This document shows, piece after piece, positions 1 to 6,641 of a DNA stretch of 13,253 nucleotides; within the stretch, counting starts at the first letter, position 1; each line of letters opens with the position of its first letter. The notes under the pieces are model-generated. The model saw only the letters and a list, made by a program, of their open reading frames with translations. It had not been told where the DNA came from and searched no databases. The position numbers were made by a program, and so were the translations under genes. This stretch comes from Gardnerella kenyensis (GTDB taxonomy: Bacteria > Actinomycetota > Actinomycetes > Actinomycetales > Bifidobacteriaceae), in assembly GCA_003585735.1 (NCBI GenBank), contig NQOH01000009.1, forward strand, positions 59,234 through 72,486, given 5' to 3'.

Positions 1-71
1 GCGGGAAAACTATCTCGCATTTGGAGGGCTTGGTTTAACGTAATAGCTGCAGAGCACAACTGCAAAGCTTA
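1..71. other. Left-edge sequence downstream of nusB
   Basis: This short stretch follows the nusB stop. TGCAG (48-52) and CTGCA (60-64) could form a small hairpin, but there is no T-run after it on the minus strand, so a terminator is not supported. GCGGGA (1-6) and TCTCGC (13-18) can pair with one G-T wobble. A minus-strand ATG at about 18-20 opens a frame running off the edge, without a ribosome site. The next gene cannot be identified. Confidence 0.3.
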
Positions 72-554
72 TTACTCAGCAGCAGCTTCTTCCGTAGTTT
101 CTTCCGTAGCAGCGTCTTCAGGAGAAGATTCGCCATTAAACTTTGCCAAGCAAGCGTCTTTATCTGCCATAATCGCGCTTAGAAGTCCGTGAATAAACGC
201 AATAGCTTCCTCATCGCTATACATTTTCGCGAGCGCAATCGCCTCGTCAATAGCAACCTTGTCTGGAATTTCCTCGTTAAGAAGCATTTCCCAAACTGCA
301 ATGCGCAAAATATTACGATCAATAACAGCCATTCTTCCAACTTTCCAGCCGGTTGAATAACGGTTAAGCGTCTTGTCAATTCTGTTGCGTCGTTCTCCCA
401 CGCCTCGAACAATCTCAATAGCGTACTCTGGGAGCGGAGTTTGAGCACCAGGCTCTTTAACGCGCTCCTCCAGCAAGGAAAGAATAGGCTGATTCTTTTC
501 ATCCGCCTCATAAAGCGTATTCAAAGCCCTCTTACGAGCAGTGGAACGTGCCAT
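72..554 (-). CDS. nusB: Transcription antitermination factor NusB
   Basis: NusB binds boxA RNA together with NusE (ribosomal protein S10) and promotes antitermination, mainly on rRNA operons; it acts in the cytoplasm. The 160-residue product begins with the family signature ARSTARKRALNTLYEAD and continues through the all-helical core (VGERRNRIDKTLNRYSTGWKVGRMAVIDRNILRIAVWEMLL, then the conserved IDEAIALAKMYSDEEAIAFIHGLLSAI in part). The last ~18 residues are an acidic Glu/Ala/Thr tail, probably disordered. The frame is open upstream to 599, but I chose the ATG at 554 because a good Shine-Dalgarno (AGAAGGG, 6 nt away) precedes it and the protein then starts exactly at the family N-terminus. 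It lies downstream of efp with a gap of about 160 nt, the same pairing I recall from bifidobacteria. Family assignment is secure. Confidence 0.96.
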   Translation of the reverse strand: MARSTARKRALNTLYEADEKNQPILSLLEERVKEPGAQTPLPEYAIEIVRGVGERRNRIDKTLNRYSTGWKVGRMAVIDRNILRIAVWEMLLNEEIPDKVAIDEAIALAKMYSDEEAIAFIHGLLSAIMADKDACLAKFNGESSPEDAATEETTEEAAAE

Positions 555-621
555 AATGCGCCCTTCTGTGCAAAGTATTAAAAATACGCGACCCAGCAAC
601 GAATAATCGCCACCGGGTCAC

Positions 622-627
622 ACTATA
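622..627 (-). promoter_or_regulatory. Possible -10 box for nusB
   Basis: The minus strand reads TATAGT here, 4/6 or better to the -10 consensus, about 70 nt upstream of the nusB ATG. No convincing -35 box is found at 16-18 nt. Just downstream, GACCC (615-619) and GGGTC (590-594) could pair and close a leader hairpin. This is a weak prediction; nusB might instead be read through from efp. Confidence 0.25.
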
Positions 628-654
628 AAAATTATTTAGAAATAAATAGCTAAT

Positions 655-711
655 TTAATTAGATAACTAAATTAATTAGATAACTAATTTACTAACTTAA
701 TTAGATAACTA
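655..711. repeat. Three copies of a 15-bp AT-rich repeat after efp
   Basis: TTAATTAGATAACTA occurs identically at 655-669, 672-686 and 697-711, separated by 2 and 10 bp. The array begins only 5 bp beyond the efp stop codon and occupies most of the AT-rich part of the efp-nusB gap. It has no hairpin-plus-T-run character. It looks like slipped-strand duplication of the efp 3' flank. Confidence 0.85.
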
Positions 712-716
712 CTTCT

Positions 717-1280
717 TTAGTTTTCGCGACCAAGGTAAGAGCCGTCACGAGTGTCGACCTTCACCTTTTCGCCTTCACCCACGAAGAGTGGAACCTGGAT
801 TTCAGCGCCGGTTTCCACGGTTGCAGGCTTAGTGCCAGCGTTAGAACGGTTGCCCTGCAAGCCTGGCTCAGTGTGCGTAATGGTCAAAATTACGGAAGCT
901 GGAAGCTCAACGCTCAAAGGAGTGCCGTCATGGAAGCTTACGATGCAGTCGGTGCCTTCGAGCAAATACTTGCTCTGCTCGCCAACCAAAACCTTAGGAA
1001 TATAAACCTGGTCGTAGGTGGTCATATCCATGAAGACGAAATTGTCGCCATCTTCGTAGGAATACTGCAACGTGCGGTTATCAACGGTCTCGAACTCCAT
1101 CTTCATGCCGGCATTAAAAGTCTTGTCGACAATCTTGCCCGAGAGCACGTTCTTAATGGTGGTACGCACAAAAGCAGGACCCTTGCCTGGCTTTACGTGC
1201 TGGAACTTAACAACGGTCCAAAGCTGACCGTCAAGATTCAAAACCGAACCATTCTTAATATCATTGGTAGTCTGTGCCAC
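717..1280 (-). CDS. efp: Translation elongation factor P (EF-P), actinobacterial type
   Basis: EF-P binds between the P and E sites of stalled ribosomes and relieves arrest at consecutive prolines. The 187-residue protein shows the full three-domain layout: an N-terminal KOW-like domain (1-65), an OB domain (about 66-128) and a C-terminal OB domain (129-187) ending in VPLFVGEGEKVKVDTRDGSY, typical of the family. The loop that contacts the tRNA CCA end is KPGKGPA with Lys33 at its tip. This is the palindromic loop described for Actinobacteria, where the lysine works unmodified, and no epmA/epmB or ymfI-like modification gene is seen nearby. The start is GTG at 1280; it fits the family N-terminus exactly, although the upstream purine run (GAAAGAAACGGG) is a weak ribosome site. 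The gene lies between the zinc-ribbon membrane protein and nusB. Confidence 0.97.
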   Translation of the reverse strand: MAQTTNDIKNGSVLNLDGQLWTVVKFQHVKPGKGPAFVRTTIKNVLSGKIVDKTFNAGMKMEFETVDNRTLQYSYEDGDNFVFMDMTTYDQVYIPKVLVGEQSKYLLEGTDCIVSFHDGTPLSVELPASVILTITHTEPGLQGNRSNAGTKPATVETGAEIQVPLFVGEGEKVKVDTRDGSYLGREN

Positions 1281-1305
1281 GAGTTACCCGTTTCTTTCGC
1301 TAATA

Positions 1306-1326
1306 AAGCTGCAATTTTAGCAGCTT
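1306..1326 (-). terminator. Perfect 7-bp inverted repeat upstream of efp
   Basis: AAGCTGC (1306-1312) and GCAGCTT (1320-1326) are perfectly complementary around a 7-nt A/T loop. The hairpin sits 26 nt upstream of the efp start codon and about 50 nt downstream of the zinc-ribbon gene stop. On the minus strand it is followed by TTATTA rather than a strong T-run, so it is either a weak terminator of the upstream gene or an efp leader structure. I cannot decide between these. Confidence 0.4.
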
Positions 1327-1374
1327 AAGAAATAAACCTTGCCTATTATGCCACAAAGCGTCAACTTAATAGAT

Positions 1375-2523
1375 TTATAAATCATTTTTCAACAAATCCA
1401 ACAGCTTTGACACTAATTCAGCAACATCAGATTTAGGTGCAGAACTTGTCAAAACCGACATGCCAAGCATTTTATCGCCGCTTTTAATAATCATGAAATA
1501 GTTATACGCGTTCTTAATTCCCTGGCCTCGATGCGCCATAATAGTTATGCCGCTTGGAATTCTAACGCCATCAGCCGCAACATTATAACCTGTTGGATTT
1601 GTAATAAACGAATTTCCCATTGCTTTCGAAAGCATCATTGCAGCATCATGCGCGGAAGTGTAATTATCATTACCCGCTTTCGCTGCATTAACATCGCCAA
1701 ATTTACGCGCAAACGAAGTATCCGAGTAGCCATTATTAGACAACCAATTATTTAATCCATCTAACCCGCCTTGAGCATCTATAAGCTCGTTAGCAGACGC
1801 ATTACTCATCGTTTTAATAACGTTTTCGTATTGTTTCTCATAGTTATAATCTGCCACTTCCTGAGCGTGCAAGATTACAGGGAAATAAAAACCAACAGCC
1901 GGGAATTGAGTGTGCGAATCATTCGTCTCATACACAATCTTGTTTTTATTTGCAATAGCAACAGATACGGAATGAGTTTGCGCAAAATCTTTTATTAAAT
2001 TATCAATTTTTTGCGTATTCAGTTTTTTAACTGCAGAAATATCGCCGTCACTATTGTCTTCATTTTCTTTACTGTCGCTATCGTCGCTGCTGTCGCTATC
2101 ATCGTCTGAATCCAAGTCATCATCTTCTTTAACGTGCTTCTTTGGTTTCTTCTTCGTTTGCTCTAATTTAGCTTGATTACGCGCTTTAGCAGATTGCTCA
2201 TTATTTACGTACCACCATACGCCGCCGCCTATTACTAAAACGCAAGCAACAATAGCGCTGATTACAGTAATAATGATTCGCTTCTTATTTTTATCCGCAT
2301 TCGCATCGTAATTTGCAACATCAGCTTGAAAATATTGCGCATCATTTGCGTAAGGCTGATTCGTTGGATAAGAATTTTGGTAAGAAATCGCTTGCGTTGG
2401 AGCCTCTTGCGATTCATTTTGCGCGCTAGCATTATCTTGCTGCGTATTTGCTAATGGTGCGCCACAAGTATCGCAGAATTTGCTATTCTCCTCATTTTGA
2501 CTGCCGCATTGTGTACAGAACAT
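1375..2523 (-). CDS. Membrane protein: zinc ribbon, one TM helix, degenerate beta-lactamase-like domain
   Basis: Role unknown. The 382-residue protein has, in order: an N-terminal zinc ribbon with Cys3, Cys6, Cys17 and Cys20 (CTQC...CDTC); a Gln/Asn/Tyr-rich stretch (27-78); a single hydrophobic helix (about 83-105) preceded by KNKKR, so the zinc ribbon is predicted cytoplasmic and the rest extracellular; a Lys then Asp/Ser-rich linker (115-160); and a domain from about 170 to the end. That last part follows class A beta-lactamase order by eye: a strand pair (VSVAIANKNKIVYE), the helix carrying SxxK, the SDN region (MSNASANELIDAQGG), the omega-loop region (FGDVNAA) and the KTG strand (IMAHRGQG). 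The active residues are gone: SxxK reads V210-G-F-Y213, SDN reads S240-N-A and KTG reads H331-R-G. It is probably a non-catalytic cell-envelope protein. The ATG is preceded by GGGGGAAG. Domain homology is inferred from motif order. Confidence 0.75.
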   Translation of the reverse strand: MFCTQCGSQNEENSKFCDTCGAPLANTQQDNASAQNESQEAPTQAISYQNSYPTNQPYANDAQYFQADVANYDANADKNKKRIIITVISAIVACVLVIGGGVWWYVNNEQSAKARNQAKLEQTKKKPKKHVKEDDDLDSDDDSDSSDDSDSKENEDNSDGDISAVKKLNTQKIDNLIKDFAQTHSVSVAIANKNKIVYETNDSHTQFPAVGFYFPVILHAQEVADYNYEKQYENVIKTMSNASANELIDAQGGLDGLNNWLSNNGYSDTSFARKFGDVNAAKAGNDNYTSAHDAAMMLSKAMGNSFITNPTGYNVAADGVRIPSGITIMAHRGQGIKNAYNYFMIIKSGDKMLGMSVLTSSAPKSDVAELVSKLLDLLKNDL

Positions 2524-2542
2524 ATTCTTCCCCCGACTAAAT

Positions 2543-2614
2543 TAAATCAGCGAATCGTAATAAATCAGCGAGCCGTAATAAATTAACGAGCCGTAATAAA
2601 TTAACGAATCTTAT
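2543..2614. repeat. Four tandem copies of an 18-bp repeat upstream of the zinc-ribbon gene
   Basis: Four head-to-tail copies of the unit TAAATCAGCGAATCGTAA lie at 2543-2560, 2561-2578, 2579-2596 and 2597-2614. They differ by a few substitutions (AA/GC at positions 11-12, CAG/TAA in the middle). The array ends 19 bp before the start codon, so it lies in the leader or promoter of the membrane-protein gene. The remainder of this gap (2615-2708) shows no gene. Confidence 0.85.
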
Positions 2615-2660
2615 TGACTCTACAATAGTATTACAACAAACTTTTTACGCAACGGAACAC

Positions 2661-2689
2661 AAAAAAATAACACGTGCTTTAAGTTTTTT
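2661..2689 (-). terminator. Possible weak terminator after pyrE
   Basis: About 20 nt downstream of the pyrE stop, the minus strand carries an A-run, a short pairing segment around CACGTG and a run of seven T. The stem is mainly A/T and could work in either direction. This is the only terminator-like element between pyrE and the zinc-ribbon gene, which would place the end of the pyr transcript here. Low confidence. Confidence 0.3.
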
Positions 2690-2708
2690 ACGAAGTTGTA
2701 GATAACAG

Positions 2709-3401
2709 TTACGCTCCGTATTCACGCAAGTAATTTGCAGCGCGCGCAGCTAATTCCTCATCCATAACTGGCTTTCCGTCATCGCCTTTAATACGCTCAG
2801 CTGCTGCGAAAATTTCGCGCACGTTCGCAATTGGCAAAACTGGGAATCCAAACTCTTGCTCGACTGCTTTTACTGCGGAAAGCTCGCTGTCTTTTGTGCG
2901 CTCCATTCTATCTACTGCCAAAATCAAGCCAACAACTTCCACATTTGCTTCCGCTTTAAGCTTCGGCAAAGTTTCGCGCACTGCAGTTCCGGCTGTCATA
3001 ACGTCGTCAACAAGTAGCACTTTCATGCCGTCTTTTAGCGGCTTTCCAACCATAATTCCGCCGTCACCGTGATCCTTGCGCTCTTTTCTGTCAAAAGTAA
3101 AGCCGACTGGCATATTGTGATTATTTGTTAAAGCCATAGCAGTCGAAACAGCCAGCGGAATGCCCTTATAAGCAGGGCCGAAAACAGTGTCGATATTTTT
3201 CGGAAGTTTTCCGTCTTCGATTCCTGCAATTACGCGCTGAGCGTAGTATGCGCCAAGAGAAGCGATTTTCATGCCGTCGTCAAAAGCGCCCGCGTTAATA
3301 AAATAAGGCGATTTGCGGCCAGATTTCAGCGTAAAGTCGCCAAATTTAAGCGCGCCTGAATCAAGCAAAAACTTTGTAAAACGTTCGTCTAATTCTGCCA
3401 T
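2709..3401 (-). CDS. pyrE: Orotate phosphoribosyltransferase
   Basis: PyrE joins orotate to PRPP to give OMP, the fifth step of UMP synthesis. The 230-residue protein shows the type I phosphoribosyltransferase fold: substrate-side KSGRKSPYFINAG (26-38), the flexible catalytic loop FDRKERKDHGDGG (103-115) with the Arg/Lys/Asp/His cluster that closes over PRPP, and the PRPP-binding signature VLLVDDVMTAGTA (128-140). Length and order match the bacterial family. The ATG at 3401 is preceded by a purine-rich AGAGAGAAG. It is the last gene of the pyr cluster, 72 nt after pyrD; that short gap is AT-rich with small repeats and carries no terminator. The downstream gap holds the likely end of the transcript. 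Confidence 0.97.
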   Translation of the reverse strand: MAELDERFTKFLLDSGALKFGDFTLKSGRKSPYFINAGAFDDGMKIASLGAYYAQRVIAGIEDGKLPKNIDTVFGPAYKGIPLAVSTAMALTNNHNMPVGFTFDRKERKDHGDGGIMVGKPLKDGMKVLLVDDVMTAGTAVRETLPKLKAEANVEVVGLILAVDRMERTKDSELSAVKAVEQEFGFPVLPIANVREIFAAAERIKGDDGKPVMDEELAARAANYLREYGA

Positions 3402-3473
3402 TTTCTTCTCTCTTTCTTTTGAGTATTTTTATTTTATTTATTTTAAGATTTTATTTGCGATTTTATTCGCACT

Positions 3474-4493
3474 TCAGCGCCAAGTTTTACCTTCAGCAAG
3501 CAAAGACGCAAGCTTCGGGCGAGAATCAAGCAAATCGTCAAGCTCGCGCGCAATTCGAATCGGAGCAGTAGGATCCACCAAAGCGGCCGCACCAACTTCT
3601 ACAGCATTCGCGCCAGCATACAAGTATTCCAAAGCTTTTTCGCCAGAATCAATGCCACCAATGCCAATAATCGGAATATCTGGCATAGCTTGGCGCACTC
3701 GCCACACGAATCCAAGTCCAATTGGGAAAATCGCAGGGCCGGAAACGCCGCCCGTGCGGTTCGCAATAATCGGCTCGCCGGTTCGAATATCAATTCGCAA
3801 ACCAACCAGCGTGTTAATCATGCTTAAAGCGTCCGCTCCAGCATCAACCGCAGCTTTGCAAATCGACACAATATCCGTCACATTTGGCGTCATTTTTACA
3901 ATCATCGGCTTATTAGTCATTGCGCGAAGTCGCTTAATTAAGCGGTGCAATGCCACAGGATCCGTACCAACGCTCATTCCGCCGTGAGTCACGTTTGGGC
4001 AGCTTACGTTAATTTCAAGCATATCTGCAGAAGAATCAGCAAGCTTTTCAACAACTTGCGCATAATCGTCGTCACTGTGGCCCGCAACATTAGTAATTAC
4101 AAGCGCTCCCATGGATTTTAATTTCGGCAGCTCGTCAATAAGATAATGGTCAACTCCCGGATTTTGCAAGCCGACTGCGTTTACCATTCCGGAAGGAGAT
4201 TCTGCAGTGCGCGGAGAAGGATTTCCTTCCCAAGGAACTGGGGAAACGCCTTTTGTGCAGATTGCACCGAGCTGACTTACGTCGTAAAAGCGTCGGCATG
4301 CTGCGAGCTGGAAGGTTCCGGAAGCGGTTCCAACCATGTTCTTCCACTTAACGCCCGCAACTTGAGTTGGGTGCTTCCACACGTGGCTTGTGTCAAAGCC
4401 GAAAGTTTCTGCGGAATTTGTTGCGGAATTTGCATCATTTACAGAATTATTTTCGGCATTTAAGCTATTTACAGCATTATTTACAGCACTCAT
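3474..4493 (-). CDS. pyrD: Dihydroorotate dehydrogenase, class 1B catalytic subunit
   Basis: PyrD oxidises dihydroorotate to orotate using FMN; in class 1B enzymes the electrons pass to NAD+ through the PyrK subunit. The 339-residue protein shows the TIM-barrel motifs: GTASGTF (55-61), NAVGLQNPG (105-113), the catalytic NVSCPN with Cys165 (Cys, not Ser, marks class 1), KMTPN (200-204), NTLVG (227-231) and the phosphate-binding GIGGI (277-281). The frame is open to a TTG at 4508, but I chose the ATG at 4493. It is 5 nt after the pyrK stop, and the Shine-Dalgarno GGGAG lies just before that stop, implying translational coupling. The first ~31 residues are an Asn/Ser/Ala-rich extension outside the family core, encoded by near-repeated 12-bp units. 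Confidence 0.96.
   Translation of the reverse strand: MSAVNNAVNSLNAENNSVNDANSATNSAETFGFDTSHVWKHPTQVAGVKWKNMVGTASGTFQLAACRRFYDVSQLGAICTKGVSPVPWEGNPSPRTAESPSGMVNAVGLQNPGVDHYLIDELPKLKSMGALVITNVAGHSDDDYAQVVEKLADSSADMLEINVSCPNVTHGGMSVGTDPVALHRLIKRLRAMTNKPMIVKMTPNVTDIVSICKAAVDAGADALSMINTLVGLRIDIRTGEPIIANRTGGVSGPAIFPIGLGFVWRVRQAMPDIPIIGIGGIDSGEKALEYLYAGANAVEVGAAALVDPTAPIRIARELDDLLDSRPKLASLLAEGKTWR
4411..4490. repeat. 12-bp in-frame repeats in the 5' end of pyrD
   Basis: GCGGAATTTG(T/C)(T/A) occurs twice head to tail at 4411-4422 and 4423-4434. ATTTACAG(A/C)(A/C)(T/C)T occurs at 4437-4448, 4467-4478 and 4479-4490. The period is 12 bp (four codons), so changes in copy number would keep frame. They encode the low-complexity N-terminal extension of PyrD. 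Confidence 0.75.
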
Positions 4494-4498
4494 ATTTT

Positions 4499-5395
4499 TT
4501 ACTCCCAACCCAAACGATTCGCATCAAAAACTGGACCGTCGTTACAAACTTTCAATCTGCCTTCCAAAGTATCAACCACGCAAGCAACGCAAGTTCCATA
4601 ACCGCATCCCATTCGCGCCTCAAGACTTAACTGGCATTGCACATCGCGCTCATGCGCCCAGTGAGCCACAGCTTTCATCATTGGCAATGGTCCGCAAGAC
4701 AAAATAACAGTTGGCAAATCGTCACCAAAATCAAAATGCTTAACTTTTTCAAGCTCGTCAAGAAGCGTAATAACCGTACCTTCAGCATTTGTAATACTGT
4801 GCACGTCTGAAATATATTCCTTCATTAAGTCGTCTGCAAAACGCTTACTACGGTAGCCAAGCACTGCCGTTACGCTAGAATCCTTGCGATTGCTTAAAGC
4901 TTGAGCCGCACACATAATAGGCGGCACGCCCAATCCTCCGCTTACAAGCACATAATGCGCAGCCGCATCAATATTAAAGCCCAATCCTAGAGGCCCAAGC
5001 GCATCCACAGTATCCCCCGGCTTAAGCTCCGCAAATTCTGCTGTGCCTTTGCCAATCACAGCAAAAATAAGCGTAAAAGTATCCCCATCAACGCTCGCAA
5101 CTCCAAAAGGACGCGGAAGCATAGCAGTTGGGTCAGGAGAATACAAGTTCACGAATTGCGCAGGAGTAGCTTTCTTCGCAATCTCTAAATCTCGCAAAGT
5201 TAAACGGTACACGCCTTCGTCAAGCTTTTCGTTATTAAGCACTTCTACAGCTCTACGCCCCCAAAGACGCGAATATTTTGCGCTGTTGCTTTCGTCTGCA
5301 GAACTTGAGCCGGAAGAGTCAAAAGCGTCTTCACGTAACGTAATTATGGCGTTTCCATTGGCTTTTCGCGTTGGAATAAACATGCCATCACTCAT
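4499..5395 (-). CDS. pyrK: Dihydroorotate dehydrogenase electron transfer subunit
   Basis: PyrK carries FAD and a [2Fe-2S] cluster and passes electrons from PyrD to NAD+, forming the class 1B PyrD2K2 complex. The 298-residue protein shows the ferredoxin-reductase-like layout: an FAD-binding barrel with MLPRPFGVAS (92-101, the RPxS-type motif), the NAD-binding GGLGVPP (153-159) and CGPLPMM (234-240), and a C-terminal iron-sulfur loop with Cys264, Cys269, Cys272 and Cys284 (MGCGYGTCVAC...KVC). This is about 40 residues longer than usual; the excess is N-terminal and includes a Ser/Asp-rich stretch (24-40) with disordered character. The ATG at 5395 follows AGGGG at 8-9 nt. The stop lies 5 nt before the pyrD ATG, so equal production of the two partners by coupling is likely. 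Confidence 0.95.
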   Translation of the reverse strand: MSDGMFIPTRKANGNAIITLREDAFDSSGSSSADESNSAKYSRLWGRRAVEVLNNEKLDEGVYRLTLRDLEIAKKATPAQFVNLYSPDPTAMLPRPFGVASVDGDTFTLIFAVIGKGTAEFAELKPGDTVDALGPLGLGFNIDAAAHYVLVSGGLGVPPIMCAAQALSNRKDSSVTAVLGYRSKRFADDLMKEYISDVHSITNAEGTVITLLDELEKVKHFDFGDDLPTVILSCGPLPMMKAVAHWAHERDVQCQLSLEARMGCGYGTCVACVVDTLEGRLKVCNDGPVFDANRLGWE

Positions 5396-5432
5396 GTGGT
5401 TTCCCCTACCCTTGTATGTGTTGTACCGTTGC

Positions 5433-5523
5433 GTTTTGATTTATTTAGTTTTATTTATTTAGTTTTATTTATTAAGTTTTATTTATTAAGTTTTGTTTTA
5501 TTTATTTAGTTTTTATTTTTAGT
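5433..5523. repeat. AT-only tandem repeat between pyrF and pyrK
   Basis: A run of about 14-bp units of the form AGTTTTATTTATTT is arranged head to tail, with clear units at 5447-5460, 5461-5474 and 5475-5488 and degenerate ones on either side. It fills about half of the 172-nt pyrF-pyrK gap. On the transcribed (minus) strand it reads as A-rich with scattered stop codons and cannot fold into a terminator. Confidence 0.8.
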
Positions 5524-5567
5524 TATACATTTTAGCGTTGCATTGCTTTTCTAGCTACGCGTTAAAT

Positions 5568-6617
5568 TTAGCGATACACTGCATTTCTTAAGTCGTCGCG
5601 CATATTTCGCGCAGCTTCCTCTGCAGAATCTTGCACAATATCAAGAATATTATCAAGAGACATATTTCCTTGATTTTTCGCATAATCTTTAGACTTTCGC
5701 CACGCGCCAATAATACCGCGAGAAGAGTTCACAATAGCGCCATCACCATTTTTATCGAACATTCCAGCAACATCTTGAGCAGTGCCGCCTTGAGCGCCGT
5801 AGCCTGGAACTAGGAAGAAAGTGTGCGGCATAAGCTCGCGCAAACGCTTTCCTTCTTCCGGATGCGTGGCTCCAACCACAGCTCCAACATTCGAATAACC
5901 GTGCTTTCCAACGTGCTGCGCGCCCCAGTTTTCAATCAAATCTGCCATATGCTCATACACTGGCTTGCCGTCTTGCAAAATAAGCTCCTGAAGCTCCTTG
6001 CTAGAAGGATTTGAAGTGCGAAGCAGCACAAAAATGCTTTTATTATGCGAAACTGCTTCGTCAATAAAAGGCTTCACGCCGTCAGAACCCATATAAGGGT
6101 TTACTGTAAGCGAATCTTCGTGCCAAACGTCCAGATTTTCGTAATTTTTTAGAAGATTTTCAAGAGATTTAGAAAGCGCGTTGCTATTAGTTTTACTAGT
6201 TTCGTCTTCAAAATATGCGGAAAGATTAGCAAAACCGCTTAAATGAGCCGCGTACTGGCCTGCAGTAGAGCCAATATCTCCTCGCTTTGCGTCTCCTATT
6301 ACGATCAGCCCACGCGATTTTGCGTATTCGCAAGTCATTGCGTACGTGTCCATTCCGGCAGAGCCTAGAGCTTCATACATTGCGATTTGCGGCTTTACAG
6401 CAGGCACAATATCTGCAACTGCGTCAATAATCGCGCGATTAAACTCAAAATAAGCTGTAGCTAAAAGAGTTGGCAGCGCATCTTCGCCATCCACTTCTTG
6501 CAAAACTTCGTCTGCAAGAGCGCTAATAACTTCTGCAGGCAAAATTCCCGGCTTAGGATCCAATCCCACAACGCTAGGATTTTGCTTTGCTGCAATCGCT
6601 TCAATTAATTCGTCCAT
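5568..6617 (-). CDS. pyrF: Orotidine 5'-phosphate decarboxylase, long (group 2) type
   Basis: PyrF decarboxylates OMP to UMP, the last step of the pathway. The 349-residue protein has the features of the longer group 2 family: VVGLDPKPG (16-24), KPQIAMYEALG (75-85), the catalytic DAKRGDI with its Asp/Lys pair (109-115), TVNPYMGSDG (171-180), PGYGAQGG phosphate loop (271-278) and NSSRGI (297-302). Compared with the family it has an extra polar segment at about 138-162 (Ser/Asn/Lys/Leu-rich) between AYFED and DVWHED. That segment sits outside the barrel core and should not remove activity. The ATG at 6617 is preceded only by a weak, distant AGG. It lies between pyrC (51 nt upstream) and pyrK. 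Confidence 0.96.
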   Translation of the reverse strand: MDELIEAIAAKQNPSVVGLDPKPGILPAEVISALADEVLQEVDGEDALPTLLATAYFEFNRAIIDAVADIVPAVKPQIAMYEALGSAGMDTYAMTCEYAKSRGLIVIGDAKRGDIGSTAGQYAAHLSGFANLSAYFEDETSKTNSNALSKSLENLLKNYENLDVWHEDSLTVNPYMGSDGVKPFIDEAVSHNKSIFVLLRTSNPSSKELQELILQDGKPVYEHMADLIENWGAQHVGKHGYSNVGAVVGATHPEEGKRLRELMPHTFFLVPGYGAQGGTAQDVAGMFDKNGDGAIVNSSRGIIGAWRKSKDYAKNQGNMSLDNILDIVQDSAEEAARNMRDDLRNAVYR

Positions 6618-6641
6618 TTGCTACCAACCTAAATTATTTAT

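Noticed and set aside
1..20. Start of carA after nusB
   Set aside because: A minus-strand ATG runs off the edge, but there is no ribosome site and only six codons are visible. Gene order from memory is not enough to call it.
555..599. Upstream in-frame extension of nusB
   Set aside because: The extra 15 residues are not part of the NusB family N-terminus, and the good ribosome site belongs to the ATG at 554.
873..1328. Plus-strand frame of 151 codons opposite efp
   Set aside because: It lies opposite the secure EF-P gene and the product resembles no family.
1375..2016. Active beta-lactamase or serine hydrolase
   Set aside because: The fold order fits, but the nucleophilic Ser, the general-base Lys and the KTG Lys are all replaced, so no antibiotic-hydrolysing role is claimed.
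2543..2614. CRISPR array
   Set aside because: The units are contiguous 18-bp tandem repeats with no spacers and no cas genes nearby.
3313..3987. Plus-strand frame of 224 codons across the pyrE-pyrD gap
   Set aside because: It overlaps two certain genes on the other strand. The Ser/Ala/Ile-rich product has no domain pattern and no Shine-Dalgarno.
4494..4508. TTG start for pyrD, 15 nt upstream of the chosen ATG
   Set aside because: The upstream TTG overlaps the pyrK stop and uses the Shine-Dalgarno itself as coding sequence. The ATG at 4493 has GGGAG at the right distance.
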